Assembly (NCBI GenBank): GCA_046297695.1
Contig: JBKBHF010000019.1
Coordinates: 8,257 to 72,256, forward strand
From: Permianibacter sp046297695
GTDB lineage: Bacteria; Pseudomonadota; Gammaproteobacteria; Enterobacterales; Permianibacteraceae
Length of the DNA stretch: 64,000 bases
Direction: 5' to 3'
The translations under genes and the position numbers were made by a program. Under the pieces are notes generated by a model that saw only the letters and a program-made list of their open reading frames with translations, did no database searches and had not been told where the DNA came from. Of this stretch, positions 26,689 through 36,150 are shown in pieces. The stretch's first letter is position 1, and the number at the start of each line of letters is the position of its first letter.

Positions 26689-28686
26689 ATGCCTCGCACA
26701 GCACTCATCCGCCGTCTCCGCTGTTTACGCCAGCAACCGTGGCGAGCCTTGGCGCTACTGCCATTGCTTGTGTCCGCCGGTCGCGTCGTCGGCGCAGAAT
26801 CCGATGACGATCTGTTTGCGCTCGATCTCGACGATCTGATGCAGGTGCAGGTCACCGTCGCCAGCGCGCGCGGCGAAGCCCTGCGCGAAACGCCGGTGCT
26901 GGTGTCGCGGCTCGACGCCAGCGAAGCGCGGCAATATGGCCTGCAGACGCTGGCCGAATGGCTGTCGATGCTGCCGGGCGTGATCGTGCAAGACACCGCC
27001 ATCGGCACCGAAGCGGTGATGATGCGCGGGCTGGTCGATGCGTTTAACCAGAAAGTGCTGTTCCTGCTCGACGGGGTGCCGTATTGGCAACCGACTCACG
27101 GCGACATTCCACTGCCGGCAATCCCGCTCAGCTTAATTTCGCACATTGAGATCATCCGCGGCCCCGGCGGCGTCATTTATGGCACCAACGCCACCGCCGG
27201 TGTCATCAATGTGGTGACCCGGCGCGATCACCAACGCGACGCCACGCTGGTCGTCGGCAGCCACGACAGCTGGCGTGGCGAAAGCTATCAGCAATACCGT
27301 GCTGACGAACATGTCCTCAGCCTCGCCGTGTCCGCCAGTGCCGGTCCGGCCTATGACGGCGACTTCACTGATCGGCCGGTGCCGGGCAGTTTTCCACCGG
27401 GCACCCCGCGCAACGGCGAGGTGCCGCGCGACAAACAGCAGCAGTCAGCGTTTGCCCATTATCAGTACGGTGATCTGCAGCTGCGCTGGCACGGTTTCGA
27501 AACGGACAGCGACGGTCTCGCCGCCGCCGCGTCGCTGATCAACACCTCGACGCTGGAATACGAAGGCCAGCAAATTGCCGTCGATTACCAACATGACCTG
27601 AACCCGGCGCACCGGCTGCAATGGTTCACTGACGCCACCCTTTACACGCTGAGCATTCCCACGGATCGGCAACTGGCCGGCATCACCAACGGCTTGCAGA
27701 CCTTTGCCGATGACGGCGATGACAACCGTCGTTACCGGGCTGGCCTGCGCTGGCAATGGACCGTGGCGGAACAGCAGTTCTGGCAAGCCGGTTTGGTGCG
27801 CGAACAGCGCCGCAGCGGCGAATACCGGCTGTACAACCGCGACACCGGCAATCTGCTGGCGGTGCAGATGCCCGCCGATGAAAGCAACGAGTTGGCCGGC
27901 TACGGCCAGTGGGATGCCCGCTTCGATGCCTGGCGGATCGTGCTTGGCGCGCGCCGGATCGACAGCGAACAGTTCGGCGCCGAGTGGCTGCCGCGCGGAT
28001 CCCTGCACTGGGATTTTCTGCTGGCGCACAACCTGCGGTTGGTGTACTCGGAAGGCTACAACGCGCCGACGTTTTTGCAGCTCAATGTGCTGGTGCCGCC
28101 GAATGCGGTGATCGGCAATCCGGAACTCGCAGCCGAACAAATCGAAAACCTTGAACTGGCGTGGAGCTGGCAGCAGCCGCAGCACAGCCTGACCGTCACC
28201 GCGTTTCGGCTCGATATCAGCGATGCCATTCGCCGGCAACAGATCCCCGGCACCACCTCGGTCACCTACGTCAACGTGGCGCCGTTCACCCGGCACGGCA
28301 TGGAAGCGGAATGGCGCTGGCAGCAGCGCGACTGGCAATGGTATGGCAGCGCCGCCTGGCAGCGCGAAGGCGACTCCGATGCCGACGGCTTCGCGATCCA
28401 GACGCCGGAATACCAGTTCAGTCTGGGCAGCCGCTACCGGTTCGGTAATCACCGGTTCGGCGCAGCCTTGCGTTACATCGGCAGCCGCGCCGTTGCCGAT
28501 CCGGTCCGTCTGTTGTCACTGCATTATCACTACGAGCAAGCGCGCTGGCAGCTGAGCGTCGATGTCGGCAATGCTCTCGGCGACGATCAGCAGCATCCGG
28601 ATGTGCAGGATCAGGTGCCGAGCCGGCTGGTCACCAGCGGCCCCGATGAAGCCAGCGCCAGCGTCGGCTTCCAGTTCCAGTTCTGA
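26689..28686 (+). CDS. TonB-dependent outer membrane receptor
   Basis: About 665 residues from the ATG at 26689 (MPRTALIRRLRCLRQQPWR). A hydrophobic signal is followed by LFALDLDDLMQVQVTVASAR, the TonB-box-like start of the plug. The plug has MLPGVIVQDTAIGTEAVMMR, VLFLLDGVPYWQPT and EIIRGPGGVIYGTNATAGVI. The barrel contains long amphipathic strands and ends in ASASVGFQFQF, with the expected terminal Phe. It resembles BtuB/colicin-I-type receptors; the ligand is unknown. The stop lies 2 nt from the end of the convergent gcvA-like gene. Confidence 0.9.
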   Translation: MPRTALIRRLRCLRQQPWRALALLPLLVSAGRVVGAESDDDLFALDLDDLMQVQVTVASARGEALRETPVLVSRLDASEARQYGLQTLAEWLSMLPGVIVQDTAIGTEAVMMRGLVDAFNQKVLFLLDGVPYWQPTHGDIPLPAIPLSLISHIEIIRGPGGVIYGTNATAGVINVVTRRDHQRDATLVVGSHDSWRGESYQQYRADEHVLSLAVSASAGPAYDGDFTDRPVPGSFPPGTPRNGEVPRDKQQQSAFAHYQYGDLQLRWHGFETDSDGLAAAASLINTSTLEYEGQQIAVDYQHDLNPAHRLQWFTDATLYTLSIPTDRQLAGITNGLQTFADDGDDNRRYRAGLRWQWTVAEQQFWQAGLVREQRRSGEYRLYNRDTGNLLAVQMPADESNELAGYGQWDARFDAWRIVLGARRIDSEQFGAEWLPRGSLHWDFLLAHNLRLVYSEGYNAPTFLQLNVLVPPNAVIGNPELAAEQIENLELAWSWQQPQHSLTVTAFRLDISDAIRRQQIPGTTSVTYVNVAPFTRHGMEAEWRWQQRDWQWYGSAAWQREGDSDADGFAIQTPEYQFSLGSRYRFGNHRFGAALRYIGSRAVADPVRLLSLHYHYEQARWQLSVDVGNALGDDQQHPDVQDQVPSRLVTSGPDEASASVGFQFQF

Positions 28687-28688
28687 AC

Positions 28689-29636
28689 TTAACCGCTCAG
28701 CGGTTGCACCGGCACCGGCACCAGTGCCGCTTCCGCTTCGGCCTGTTCCTGATGAATGGTGGCGAGCAACCATTGCCGGAAGGCCGCCACTTTCGGCCGC
28801 TCGGCCGCGCCCGGCGGACAGACCAGGAAGTAACCTTCATCGAGCGCCAGTTTCTGCTCGAATGGCCGCACCAGCCGGCCGCTGCGCAGATCGGTCTGCG
28901 CCAGCACCGAGTGGCCGATCGCCACGCCCTGACCGTGCGCCGCCGCCTGCAACACCATCGAGGTGTGCGAGAACACCGGGCCGTTCTGCCATTTGACGTT
29001 GCGCACGCCAGCGTATTCGAGCCAGCTGCGCCAGGCTTCATGACTGCCGTCGTGCAGCAGCACGTGCTGAGCCAAATCGGCCGGTTCGCGCAGCGGCTTG
29101 CGACCTTTCAGCAGTGCCGGCGAGCAGACCGGAAACAACGCCTCCTCCATCAGCAGATCCACCGCCAGCTCCGGCCATTTGCCGTCACCGAAATAGATCG
29201 CGACATCGACGTTGTCGGCCAGGAAATCGACCTCGTCATCCCAGGCTTTCAGGCGCACGTCGATATCGGGGAATTCGGCGTTGAACGCCGACAGCCGCGG
29301 CACCAACCACTGCACGGCGAAGGTCGGCACCACTGAAACCGACAGCGGCCCGGCCGCCTTGCGGGCCTTGGCCCGGACTTTCTCGGTGGCGTCGGAGAGC
29401 TTCTCGAACAGGTCGCGGACGGAGGGCCAATACATTTGCCCCTCCTCTGTCAAGAGCAATTCTCGGCTTCGGCGTGTAAACAATTTCACATCCAAGAAAT
29501 CTTCTAATGCTTTTACCTGGTGCGAAACGGCGGCCTGCGTCACATGTAGCTCCTCGGCAGCCCTTGTAAAACTTAGGTTTCTCGCGGCTGCTTCGAACGC
29601 TCGCAGGCTGGTGAGGGGGGGTAATCTTCGGCTCAT
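28689..29636 (-). CDS. gcvA: LysR-type transcriptional regulator, GcvA-like
   Basis: A 315-residue LysR regulator. The helix-turn-helix is at residues 8-60 (LPPLTSLRAFEAAARNLSFT, RAAEELHVTQAAVSHQVKAL). The effector domain shows PTFAVQWLVPRLSAFNAEFP, VDVAIYFGDGKWPELAVDLL and HGQGVAIGHSVLAQTDL. The LTSLRAFEAAARN start is typical of GcvA. In Escherichia coli, GcvA controls the glycine cleavage operon; no gcv genes lie nearby, so the target is open. Upstream is a palindrome that could be its own operator. Confidence 0.85.
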   Translation of the reverse strand: MSRRLPPLTSLRAFEAAARNLSFTRAAEELHVTQAAVSHQVKALEDFLDVKLFTRRSRELLLTEEGQMYWPSVRDLFEKLSDATEKVRAKARKAAGPLSVSVVPTFAVQWLVPRLSAFNAEFPDIDVRLKAWDDEVDFLADNVDVAIYFGDGKWPELAVDLLMEEALFPVCSPALLKGRKPLREPADLAQHVLLHDGSHEAWRSWLEYAGVRNVKWQNGPVFSHTSMVLQAAAHGQGVAIGHSVLAQTDLRSGRLVRPFEQKLALDEGYFLVCPPGAAERPKVAAFRQWLLATIHQEQAEAEAALVPVPVQPLSG

Positions 29637-29659
29637 TGGCGTAACTATGCATTAGAAAA

Positions 29660-29702
29660 ATTTATATCAGGCATTATAAATGATCGTTTGAGTCCTGGTC
29701 AC
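29660..29702 (-). promoter_or_regulatory. Promoter and palindromic site of the gcvA-like gene
   Basis: On the minus strand a perfect TATAAT (29673-29678) lies 18 nt from a GTGACC -35 (29697-29702). An AT-rich inverted repeat ATTTATA-8-TATAAAT (29660-29681) overlaps the -10 box, the usual place for LysR autoregulation. The rest of the 240-nt gap shows no other feature. Confidence 0.55.
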
Positions 29703-29876
29703 CAAATGCCCAGAATGCGCCCCGTCAACGACGTTGCTGCAACGCAACATTGCTGGCGGGGCGAGTTGGAAGGCGTTCCAGAGCCAACCAGTTGTCGCCA
29801 CCCCGCCGAGGTCGATGGATAACAACGGTCTCGAATGCACGGCGTTCGATGGATTGAACACGTTAGGGGAAAGTTT

Positions 29877-30179
29877 ATGAATCAGTCTGCAATTCGCACT
29901 TTGTGCTCGCTGCTTGTAATTGTCGCGGCCTCCGCCGCCCAGGCGCACTCGATGGAATCGCTTCTGCCGAGCAAAGCCCAGGTGGTCCGCGAATGGACAG
30001 CCGGTATCCGCAGCAATGCGATACGAGCGTCCAAGGAAATTCAACGGGAAGCCATCCAGTCTGCCTTGACCCCGGCAGCGCTGACACTGGAACTGCCGGT
30101 GCTGTCCGACAGCAGCGATTTCGGCAATCCGGTGGCGATGGTGACCCGACTGCAAGCCGTCAGCCCGCAAGCGGACTGA
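29877..30179 (+). CDS. Small exported protein of unknown function (100 aa)
   Basis: The ATG at 29877 (MNQSAIRTLCSLLVIVAASA) follows a good AGGGGAAAG ribosome binding site; the frame is open from 29835. The signal peptide ends near AAQAHSME. The mature part is a short polar helix-rich chain of about 75 residues (VREWTAGIRSNAIRASKEIQ), ending in RLQAVSPQAD. It has no cysteines after the signal and no membrane segment. I do not recognise the family. It lies upstream of a TonB receptor, but a terminator separates them, so it seems to be its own unit. Confidence 0.6.
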   Translation: MNQSAIRTLCSLLVIVAASAAQAHSMESLLPSKAQVVREWTAGIRSNAIRASKEIQREAIQSALTPAALTLELPVLSDSSDFGNPVAMVTRLQAVSPQAD

Positions 30180-30571
30180 TTGCAAGCTTCGGCCGGTTTT
30201 CGAAACGCCGGCCGACAGGATTGGTTAACGCCGGTCCCTGGGTGGCAGTTGTCATATTCCCCCCCGAATATGGCAACTGGAGTTTCGAGGTTTACTTCTG
30301 TCTCCTTAGCGTTGCTTAGCGTGGCTGAAGCGGTCCATCCCTCCGTATCTTGGCCCTTCGGCATCAACACTGCTAACACGGGAACTGCCCTGCAGTTCCC
30401 GTTTTTTTTTGTCCGCTTTTTGCCCGATTTTTGTCTTTTGCCGCTGATCCGCTTTGTCTGGCCGCCGCCGCTGCACTACTGTTAGTGCCAAATACGGCGA
30501 TCGGTGCCGGTAGCACAGCGACGCAGGTTGCCGCCGCGCCGCCGTCACAGGCCGGGCTGTTGTGGTGAGGC
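30180..30571 (+). other. Intergenic region with a long hairpin and a terminator
   Basis: No convincing gene is seen in these 392 nt. A 14-bp inverted repeat with arms at 30246-30259 and 30266-30279 (one G-T pair, C-rich 6-nt loop) lies 67 nt after the small exported gene. A strong intrinsic terminator follows at 30378-30410. The stretch is either a long 3' UTR or a small RNA gene. Confidence 0.5.
30378..30410 (+). terminator. Intrinsic terminator
   Basis: A 10-bp perfect stem, ACGGGAACTG with its complement and a CCCTG loop, is followed by eight more T residues on the plus strand. It lies 199 nt after the small exported gene and 162 nt before the TonB receptor. Confidence 0.92.
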
Positions 30572-32806
30572 ATGTCGAAACCTGTTGTCCAGACGGGCCT
30601 TAGCGCCCGGCATCCGCTGTCACTGTTGGCACTGACCATCGCCGCGCTGCTGGCCGGCACATCGGCCGCCCATGATCGTCAGCGGCCGGCCGACGAACTG
30701 TTCGCGCTCAGCCTGGATGAGCTGATGAACGTACAGGTCACAGGCGCCGCCGTGCGCGACCTGGGGCTCGGCGAACAGGCCGAAACCGGCAATCCGTTCC
30801 ATTGGTCCATCCTTGATATCGCCGCCTCGGTTGAAACCATCGACCACAACACCATGCAGGCGCGCAGCCTGAACAATGTGATCGAAGCAGCCGAGAATCT
30901 GGTCGGCGTACTGTCGGGCGACTCGCCGGCCGAGCCACACAGTTTCAGCATGCGCGGCTTTTCCCGCGATTCGGTCAATGTGCTGCATGACGGCATCTCG
31001 ATGGGCATTGCCTCGCTGAACACGAGGCCGCAGGCAACGTTCAACCTCGCCCAGCTGGAAATCACCAAAGGTGCTACCACACTGCAACATGGCCAGGGCG
31101 CGGCAGCGGGCAGCATCAACTTCATCACCCGCAAACCGTTGATCGGCAGCCGGCAGGTCAGCGAAGCCATCGTCGAATACGGCAGCCACGCCAGTCAGCA
31201 ACTGAGTCTTGGCGTCAGCGGTCCGGTCAACACCGACAGCGCTTACCGGATCGATCTCAGTCACCAGCAATCCGATGGCTGGGTCGATGATGCTTCGTCA
31301 CGGGCGCTGACCCTGACCGGCGGGCTGCGCTGGCAGCCGCGCCAGGATCTGGATTTCAGCTTCAGCCTGAATTATCTCGACGACGAACTGCCCGCCTATT
31401 GGGGCACACCACTGGTGCCGCGCGCGTTGGCGCGTGATCCGGTCAGCGGCGTGGTCGATACCGATGATGATCGGGTCATCGATGCCGACACCATCGGCAC
31501 CAATTACAACGTCGCCGATCATGAGATCGGTTCGGAAAGCCTGTGGACGCGCGTGGATCTGCAATACGACCTCGATCCGCACAGCCACGTGCACGCCAGC
31601 GTTTACCGCTTCAACGCGGAACGCGATTGGCGCAATGCCGAAAACTATCGCTTCAACGCCGATACCGGCGTCGTCGAGCGCGATCGCTTTCTGGTCCAGC
31701 ATGATCGCCGCCTGAATGGCCTGCGCGCCGGTTACATCCGGCTCGGTAATTGGCAAGGCCGCGCCAACCGTTTTGCCCTGACGGTCGAATGGAGTGACAA
31801 CGATTTCGAGCGCAACATCGGTTTTGATGTCGACAATCCGGAGCCGTTTGTCGATACCGTTGCTTTGTATGATCCGGTCCCCGGCAGCTTTGGTGCCGTC
31901 GATATCCGGCCCGATGGCGTGCGCACCGAAATCCAGGCGCTGGTGCTGGAAAATGCCCTGGCGCTGACCGAGCAGCTACGGCTTGATCTGGCAATTCGGC
32001 AGGAGTGGATCGGCCTTGATCGCTGGCGGCGCAACTTCAACGGCGAGTTCATCAGCCGCACCCTGCTCGACAAAACCTTCGAGCAACAAGCCTATCGTGT
32101 CGGTCTGCTGCACAAGCTCAGTCCGAAACTGTCTTTGTATGGCCATGTCGGCGAGCAGCATGATCCGTTTGAAAGCGACATCGCCAATGTCTTCTTTGCC
32201 GAAAGCTTCAAACCGTCCGATGTCCGGCAATACGAAATCGGCCTGAAAAACCTGCTCGCCGATGACCGCATCGAACTGACGGCGGCCTGGTTCGACATCC
32301 ACAAACGCCAGCGCGTGCAGCGCAGCGATGCCAGCTTCGTCAACAACGAGCAAGACTCGCAAGGCTTGGAACTGGCGCTGCGCGCGCAGTTGACTGGCGA
32401 CGTCCGGCTCGGCGGCAATCTGGCGTATACCGACACCGCGTATCAGCAGTACTACGATGCCGTGATCGACGCCAATGTCGATGGCAACCGACCGGTCAAT
32501 GCCCCGGAACAGATGGCGAGCCTGTGGGCCAGCATCAACCGGATCGCTGGACTGCCCATCGAACTCGGCGTCGGGCTCTACTACGTTTCCGAGCGCTTTG
32601 CCGACACGCCGAACCGGATCACGCTGGAGCGCTACACGCTGATCAATGCCTTTGTTGCATACGCCCAGGACCGCTACCGGCTCGCCTTCAATGTCCGCAA
32701 TGCCAGCGACGAAATCTACGCGCCGTGGAGCGACACCACCTACCCCAACCAGATCGCGCTCGGCGCACCGCGCAGCTACGAACTGAGTCTGCAACTGAAA
32801 TTCTGA
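30572..32806 (+). CDS. TonB-dependent siderophore-type receptor
   Basis: A 744-residue outer membrane receptor. After the signal, the mature start DELFALSLDELMNVQVTG resembles the other TonB receptor in the window (LFALDLDDLMQVQVT). The plug has MQARSLNNVIEAAENLVGVL, MRGFSRDSVNVLHDGISMG and EITKGATTLQHGQGAAAGSI. The barrel ends in SYELSLQLKF with a terminal Phe. The plug pattern fits siderophore receptors (FhuA/FpvA-like). A weak GGTGAGG ribosome binding site lies upstream. No siderophore biosynthesis genes are nearby, so it may take up foreign siderophores. Confidence 0.9.
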   Translation: MSKPVVQTGLSARHPLSLLALTIAALLAGTSAAHDRQRPADELFALSLDELMNVQVTGAAVRDLGLGEQAETGNPFHWSILDIAASVETIDHNTMQARSLNNVIEAAENLVGVLSGDSPAEPHSFSMRGFSRDSVNVLHDGISMGIASLNTRPQATFNLAQLEITKGATTLQHGQGAAAGSINFITRKPLIGSRQVSEAIVEYGSHASQQLSLGVSGPVNTDSAYRIDLSHQQSDGWVDDASSRALTLTGGLRWQPRQDLDFSFSLNYLDDELPAYWGTPLVPRALARDPVSGVVDTDDDRVIDADTIGTNYNVADHEIGSESLWTRVDLQYDLDPHSHVHASVYRFNAERDWRNAENYRFNADTGVVERDRFLVQHDRRLNGLRAGYIRLGNWQGRANRFALTVEWSDNDFERNIGFDVDNPEPFVDTVALYDPVPGSFGAVDIRPDGVRTEIQALVLENALALTEQLRLDLAIRQEWIGLDRWRRNFNGEFISRTLLDKTFEQQAYRVGLLHKLSPKLSLYGHVGEQHDPFESDIANVFFAESFKPSDVRQYEIGLKNLLADDRIELTAAWFDIHKRQRVQRSDASFVNNEQDSQGLELALRAQLTGDVRLGGNLAYTDTAYQQYYDAVIDANVDGNRPVNAPEQMASLWASINRIAGLPIELGVGLYYVSERFADTPNRITLERYTLINAFVAYAQDRYRLAFNVRNASDEIYAPWSDTTYPNQIALGAPRSYELSLQLKF

Positions 32807-32899
32807 GACAGCGGTACACCGCGCTGGCAGCGCTGGCAGATCCGGCCATTTCACCTACCCTTCAAGGTGGCCCCCGCGATCGGGGCAAGGATGGTGATC

Positions 32900-35071
32900 A
32901 TGGCCACGGACCGGCGCGAGCCAGCAGACAGCGCGCACGATCAGCAGACAGCCGCTCCCGCCGATTCGGCGACGCCGCAGCAGTTGCTCGATGCGCTGCG
33001 CAGCAGCGAAGCCCGGTTTCGCGCCATTTTTGAAAACGTCGATGCGCTGTCCATTCAGGGTTACGCCCCGGATGGCACCGTCACCTACTGGAATCCGGCC
33101 TCGACCAAACTCTATGGCTACAGCCGCGAAGAAGCGCTCGGCAACAGCCTCTATCAATTGATCATTCCGGAACCGGCCCGCGAACTGGTGCGCAAGGATG
33201 TGCGCTGGATGTTCGAGCACAAGCAGGGTGTGCCGGCGGCACGCCTTGCGCTGCAGCACAAGAATGGCCATCTGGTGCATGTCTACTCCAGCCACACCGT
33301 GGTCGAAACGGAACAGCATGAAGCCACGCTTTTCTGTCTGGATATCGACATCAACGAACTGGTCCGCATCGAACAGGCGTTCAGCGAAGCGGAACAGCGC
33401 TATCGCGCCTTGTTCGACGGCTCAGCCGACGGCGTGCTCGTGGTCAAAGCAACCGGCGAAATCGTCGATGCCAATCAGGCTGCCTGCACGCTTTTTGGCG
33501 CCAGCCGCGAACAACTGCTGACGCTGACACCGATCGATTTGTCGCCGGGTCGGCAACCCTCGGGCGAACCGTCCGCCGAGGCGGCGCTGCGTCTGATCGG
33601 CGCGGCGATGGCCGGTACGGCACAAGTGTTTGAGTGGCGTCATCGCCGGCTGGACGGCAGCGAGTTTGATACCGAGATCCATCTCGGCCCATTGCTGCTG
33701 GAGGGCGCGCCGCATGTGGTCGGCACCGTCCGCGACATCAGCGCCCGCAAGCAGTCCGAAGCGCATATCGAATTTCTGGCGCACCACGATGCACTGACCG
33801 GCTTGCTGAACCGGACCTTGCTGCGCGACCGTTTCCAGCAGGCCAAAGCACAGGCGGACCGGCGCTGCAGCAGCGTGGCATTGCTGTTTCTCGACCTCGA
33901 CCACTTCAAGCTCATCAACGACACGCTCGGTCACGCCGCCGGTGATGCGGTGCTGCAACAGCTGGTGTCACGACTGCAAGCCTGCGTGCGCGACAGCGAT
34001 ACCATCTGTCGGCAGGGCGGCGACGAATTTCTGTTGCTGATCCCGGAGTTTCAACAGCTCGTGGCGCTGGAGCGGATCTGTCAGTGCATCCTGCAGCGCC
34101 TGCAGAAACCGCTGCGCTTTGCCGAGCAGGAGCTGACCCTGAGCGGCAGCATCGGTATCACCATCTATCCGCAGGACGGCGACAATTTCGATCTGCTGCT
34201 GCAACGCGCCGACATGGCGATGTACGCCGCCAAGGAAGCGGGCCGCAACAAGGCGCATTTCTATAGCGCCAGCATGCAGGCCGCCATCGACAAGCGGGCA
34301 CAGCTCGACCGGCGGCTGCGCAAGGCGCTGCAGCAACAGGAAATGCAGCTGCATTTTCAGCCGCAGCTGGATCAAGACGGCCGCATCTGCGGCGCCGAAG
34401 CCTTGCTGCGCTGGCAACCACCGGGGCAGCCCGCGATTTCGCCGGGCGAGTTCATTCCGTTGGCGGAAGACACCGGCTTTATCGTTCAGCTCGGCCAGTT
34501 TGTCCTGACCGAGGCCTGCCAGACATTGGCGAGCTGGGCGCGCGAGCCGCGGCTGGCGCCGCTGACCCTGGCGGTGAATCTCAGCGCCCGGCAGTTTCGC
34601 GAGCGCGATTTCGAAACCGAACTGGCCGAGACACTGCGCCGCACCGGTTGCGACCCGCGTCGACTGAAACTCGAACTGACCGAAAGCAGCGTGCTGGAAA
34701 ATGTCGAAGAAGCCATCAAGCGCATGGATCGCCTGCGTGCGCATGGACTCGGCTTTTCGCTGGACGATTTCGGTACGGGTTATTCGTCGTTGTCGTATTT
34801 GAAGCGGCTGCCGCTCGATCAGGTGAAAATCGATCGGGCTTTCGTCCATCACCTCGGCATCGATCCGCGGGACGAAGCCATCGTCAAGGCCATTCTCGGT
34901 TTGGCGCAGGCGATGCAACTGGGCGTCATCGCCGAGGGCATCGAAACGGTCGACCAGCGCGATCGGCTGCTACGGCTCGGTTGTCGCGGCTTTCAGGGCT
35001 ATTTGTTCAGCAAACCGCTGCCGCTCGCCGAGTTTGTCGCCCTCGTTGCCCGGCAATCCTTGCCGGACTGA
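32900..35071 (+). CDS. PAS-PAS-GGDEF-EAL protein
   Basis: About 723 residues from the ATG at 32900, which has AAGG 9 nt upstream; the frame opens at a GTG at 32867. There are two PAS domains, with FRAIFENVDALSIQGYAPDG and YRALFDGSADGVLVVKATGE. The GGDEF domain has HHDALTGLLNRTLLRDRFQQ and RQGGDEFLLLIPE. The EAL domain has GAEALLRWQPPG, LKLELTESSVLENV, the loop DDFGTGYSSLSYLKRLPLDQ and GVIAEGIETVDQ. No membrane helix is seen, so it is a cytoplasmic sensor. Both catalytic motifs are intact. Confidence 0.92.
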   Translation: MATDRREPADSAHDQQTAAPADSATPQQLLDALRSSEARFRAIFENVDALSIQGYAPDGTVTYWNPASTKLYGYSREEALGNSLYQLIIPEPARELVRKDVRWMFEHKQGVPAARLALQHKNGHLVHVYSSHTVVETEQHEATLFCLDIDINELVRIEQAFSEAEQRYRALFDGSADGVLVVKATGEIVDANQAACTLFGASREQLLTLTPIDLSPGRQPSGEPSAEAALRLIGAAMAGTAQVFEWRHRRLDGSEFDTEIHLGPLLLEGAPHVVGTVRDISARKQSEAHIEFLAHHDALTGLLNRTLLRDRFQQAKAQADRRCSSVALLFLDLDHFKLINDTLGHAAGDAVLQQLVSRLQACVRDSDTICRQGGDEFLLLIPEFQQLVALERICQCILQRLQKPLRFAEQELTLSGSIGITIYPQDGDNFDLLLQRADMAMYAAKEAGRNKAHFYSASMQAAIDKRAQLDRRLRKALQQQEMQLHFQPQLDQDGRICGAEALLRWQPPGQPAISPGEFIPLAEDTGFIVQLGQFVLTEACQTLASWAREPRLAPLTLAVNLSARQFRERDFETELAETLRRTGCDPRRLKLELTESSVLENVEEAIKRMDRLRAHGLGFSLDDFGTGYSSLSYLKRLPLDQVKIDRAFVHHLGIDPRDEAIVKAILGLAQAMQLGVIAEGIETVDQRDRLLRLGCRGFQGYLFSKPLPLAEFVALVARQSLPD

Positions 35072-35135
35072 AGCCATGCCCGCTATCGTGTCCGCCCGTG
35101 CCGCCAGAAGCGGCAAGACTCAGCAACGCGCACAA

Positions 35136-35489
35136 ATGCACCACAATGCGCCCGCGAAACGCGCGACGTTCAGTATTCTGTATGACGATCCGGAACAGGT
35201 AGCGGCAAACGACTTTCGTTTTGATCTGTGTGCGGCCATCACCGCACCGGTTGCCGGAAATGCCGAAGGCATTGTCGAAAAATGGTTGCCGGCTGGCCGC
35301 TGTGCGGTGCTGCGGCATGTTGGCAGCGACGAGACGCTTGCCAGCACCATCCATGCGCTGTACCACGACGGGTTACCGGCAAGCGGCGAACAGCCGGGCG
35401 AGTTTCCGCTGTTTCTGCAGCGGATCACATTTTTTCCGGATGTGCCGGCGCATGAAGCGACGGTCGATATCTTCTTGCCGTTAGCGTGA
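35136..35489 (+). pseudogene. Truncated GyrI-like (AraC effector-binding) domain
   Basis: The C-terminal half of a GyrI-like domain is clear: FSILYDDPEQVAANDFRFDL, AAITAPVAGNAEGI, EKWLPAGRCAVLRHVGSDE and HEATVDIFLPLA. Full domains have about 150 residues, with a leading beta strand and helix that are missing here; the region before FSILYDD is short and unlike the family. No in-frame upstream match was seen. It is therefore probably a remnant, though a small functional protein from the ATG at 35136 cannot be excluded. It overlaps the convergent ydcZ-like gene by 9 nt. Confidence 0.6.
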
Positions 35490-36002
35490 CGGCAGGCTTT
35501 GCACCGGAACGGCAGCGGTCGCGACGCTGCCAAGCGGATTGGCCTGACTGCTGAAATGCAGCAGCAACACGCCGCTGACGATCAGCAATGCAGCCAGCCC
35601 CCGCGGCCAGCTGATCGCGCGCTCGGCAAGACCGAACAGACCAAAGTGATCCAGCACCAGCGCGATCACCACTTGCCCGGCGACCACCGCCGCCATGAAT
35701 GTGGTCACGCCGAGTTTCGGCGCCAGCGCCACCGCGGACAGCACATACACCAAACCACAGATGCCGCCGATCCAGCTCCAAAATGGCCCTTTCACCGCGA
35801 CGGCCGTCGCGGCCATCGGCAGCCGCAACCACGCGATCACCGCCAGACCGATCAGGGCACTGACGGTCAGCGACACCAACGTCGCCCACAGCGGATGGCC
35901 GAGATTGCGTCCGAGCGTGGCGTTGGCGCCGGCCTGAATCGGAATGACGGCGCCAGCCAGCAAGGCAAAGCCGAGCGCCATCTGCGATGACAAGCCGGAC
36001 AT
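35481..36002 (-). CDS. YdcZ (DUF606)-type DMT transporter
   Basis: About 173 residues from the ATG at 36002 (MSGLSSQMALGFALLAG), which follows GGAGAG 5 nt upstream. Five hydrophobic segments are visible, including LLAGAVIPIQAGANATLGRN, LVSLTVSALIGLAVIAWLRL, GPFWSWIGGICGLVYVLSAV and GVTTFMAAVVAGQVVIALVL. This is the DUF606/YdcZ family, half-size members of the drug/metabolite superfamily. The gene follows the nemA-like gene on the same strand, with a strong terminator hairpin only 13 nt from its ATG. Confidence 0.82.
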   Translation of the reverse strand: MSGLSSQMALGFALLAGAVIPIQAGANATLGRNLGHPLWATLVSLTVSALIGLAVIAWLRLPMAATAVAVKGPFWSWIGGICGLVYVLSAVALAPKLGVTTFMAAVVAGQVVIALVLDHFGLFGLAERAISWPRGLAALLIVSGVLLLHFSSQANPLGSVATAAVPVQSLPSR

Positions 36003-36015
36003 GACGCTCTCCATC

Positions 36016-36075
36016 AAAAAAATGGCACGGACTTTCGCGTCATCCCCTGTGAAAAGCTGACGCGAAAGCCGTGCC
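36016..36075 (-). terminator. Terminator (or attenuator) in the ydcZ-like leader
   Basis: An 18-bp stem with one bulged base has arms at 36024-36042 and 36058-36075 and a 15-nt loop. On the minus strand it is followed by A then seven T residues (36016-36022). The T tract ends 13 nt before the ydcZ-like ATG. It either ends the nemA-like transcript or attenuates ydcZ-like expression. A second hairpin of about 9 bp lies upstream near 36102-36131. Confidence 0.85.
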
Positions 36076-36150
36076 GGGGAAAAGTCTGCAGCAGAACAAA
36101 CTGACTCCGGCCGTCACGAGGCCGACCGGAGCGCCGGATACAGCAAATGT

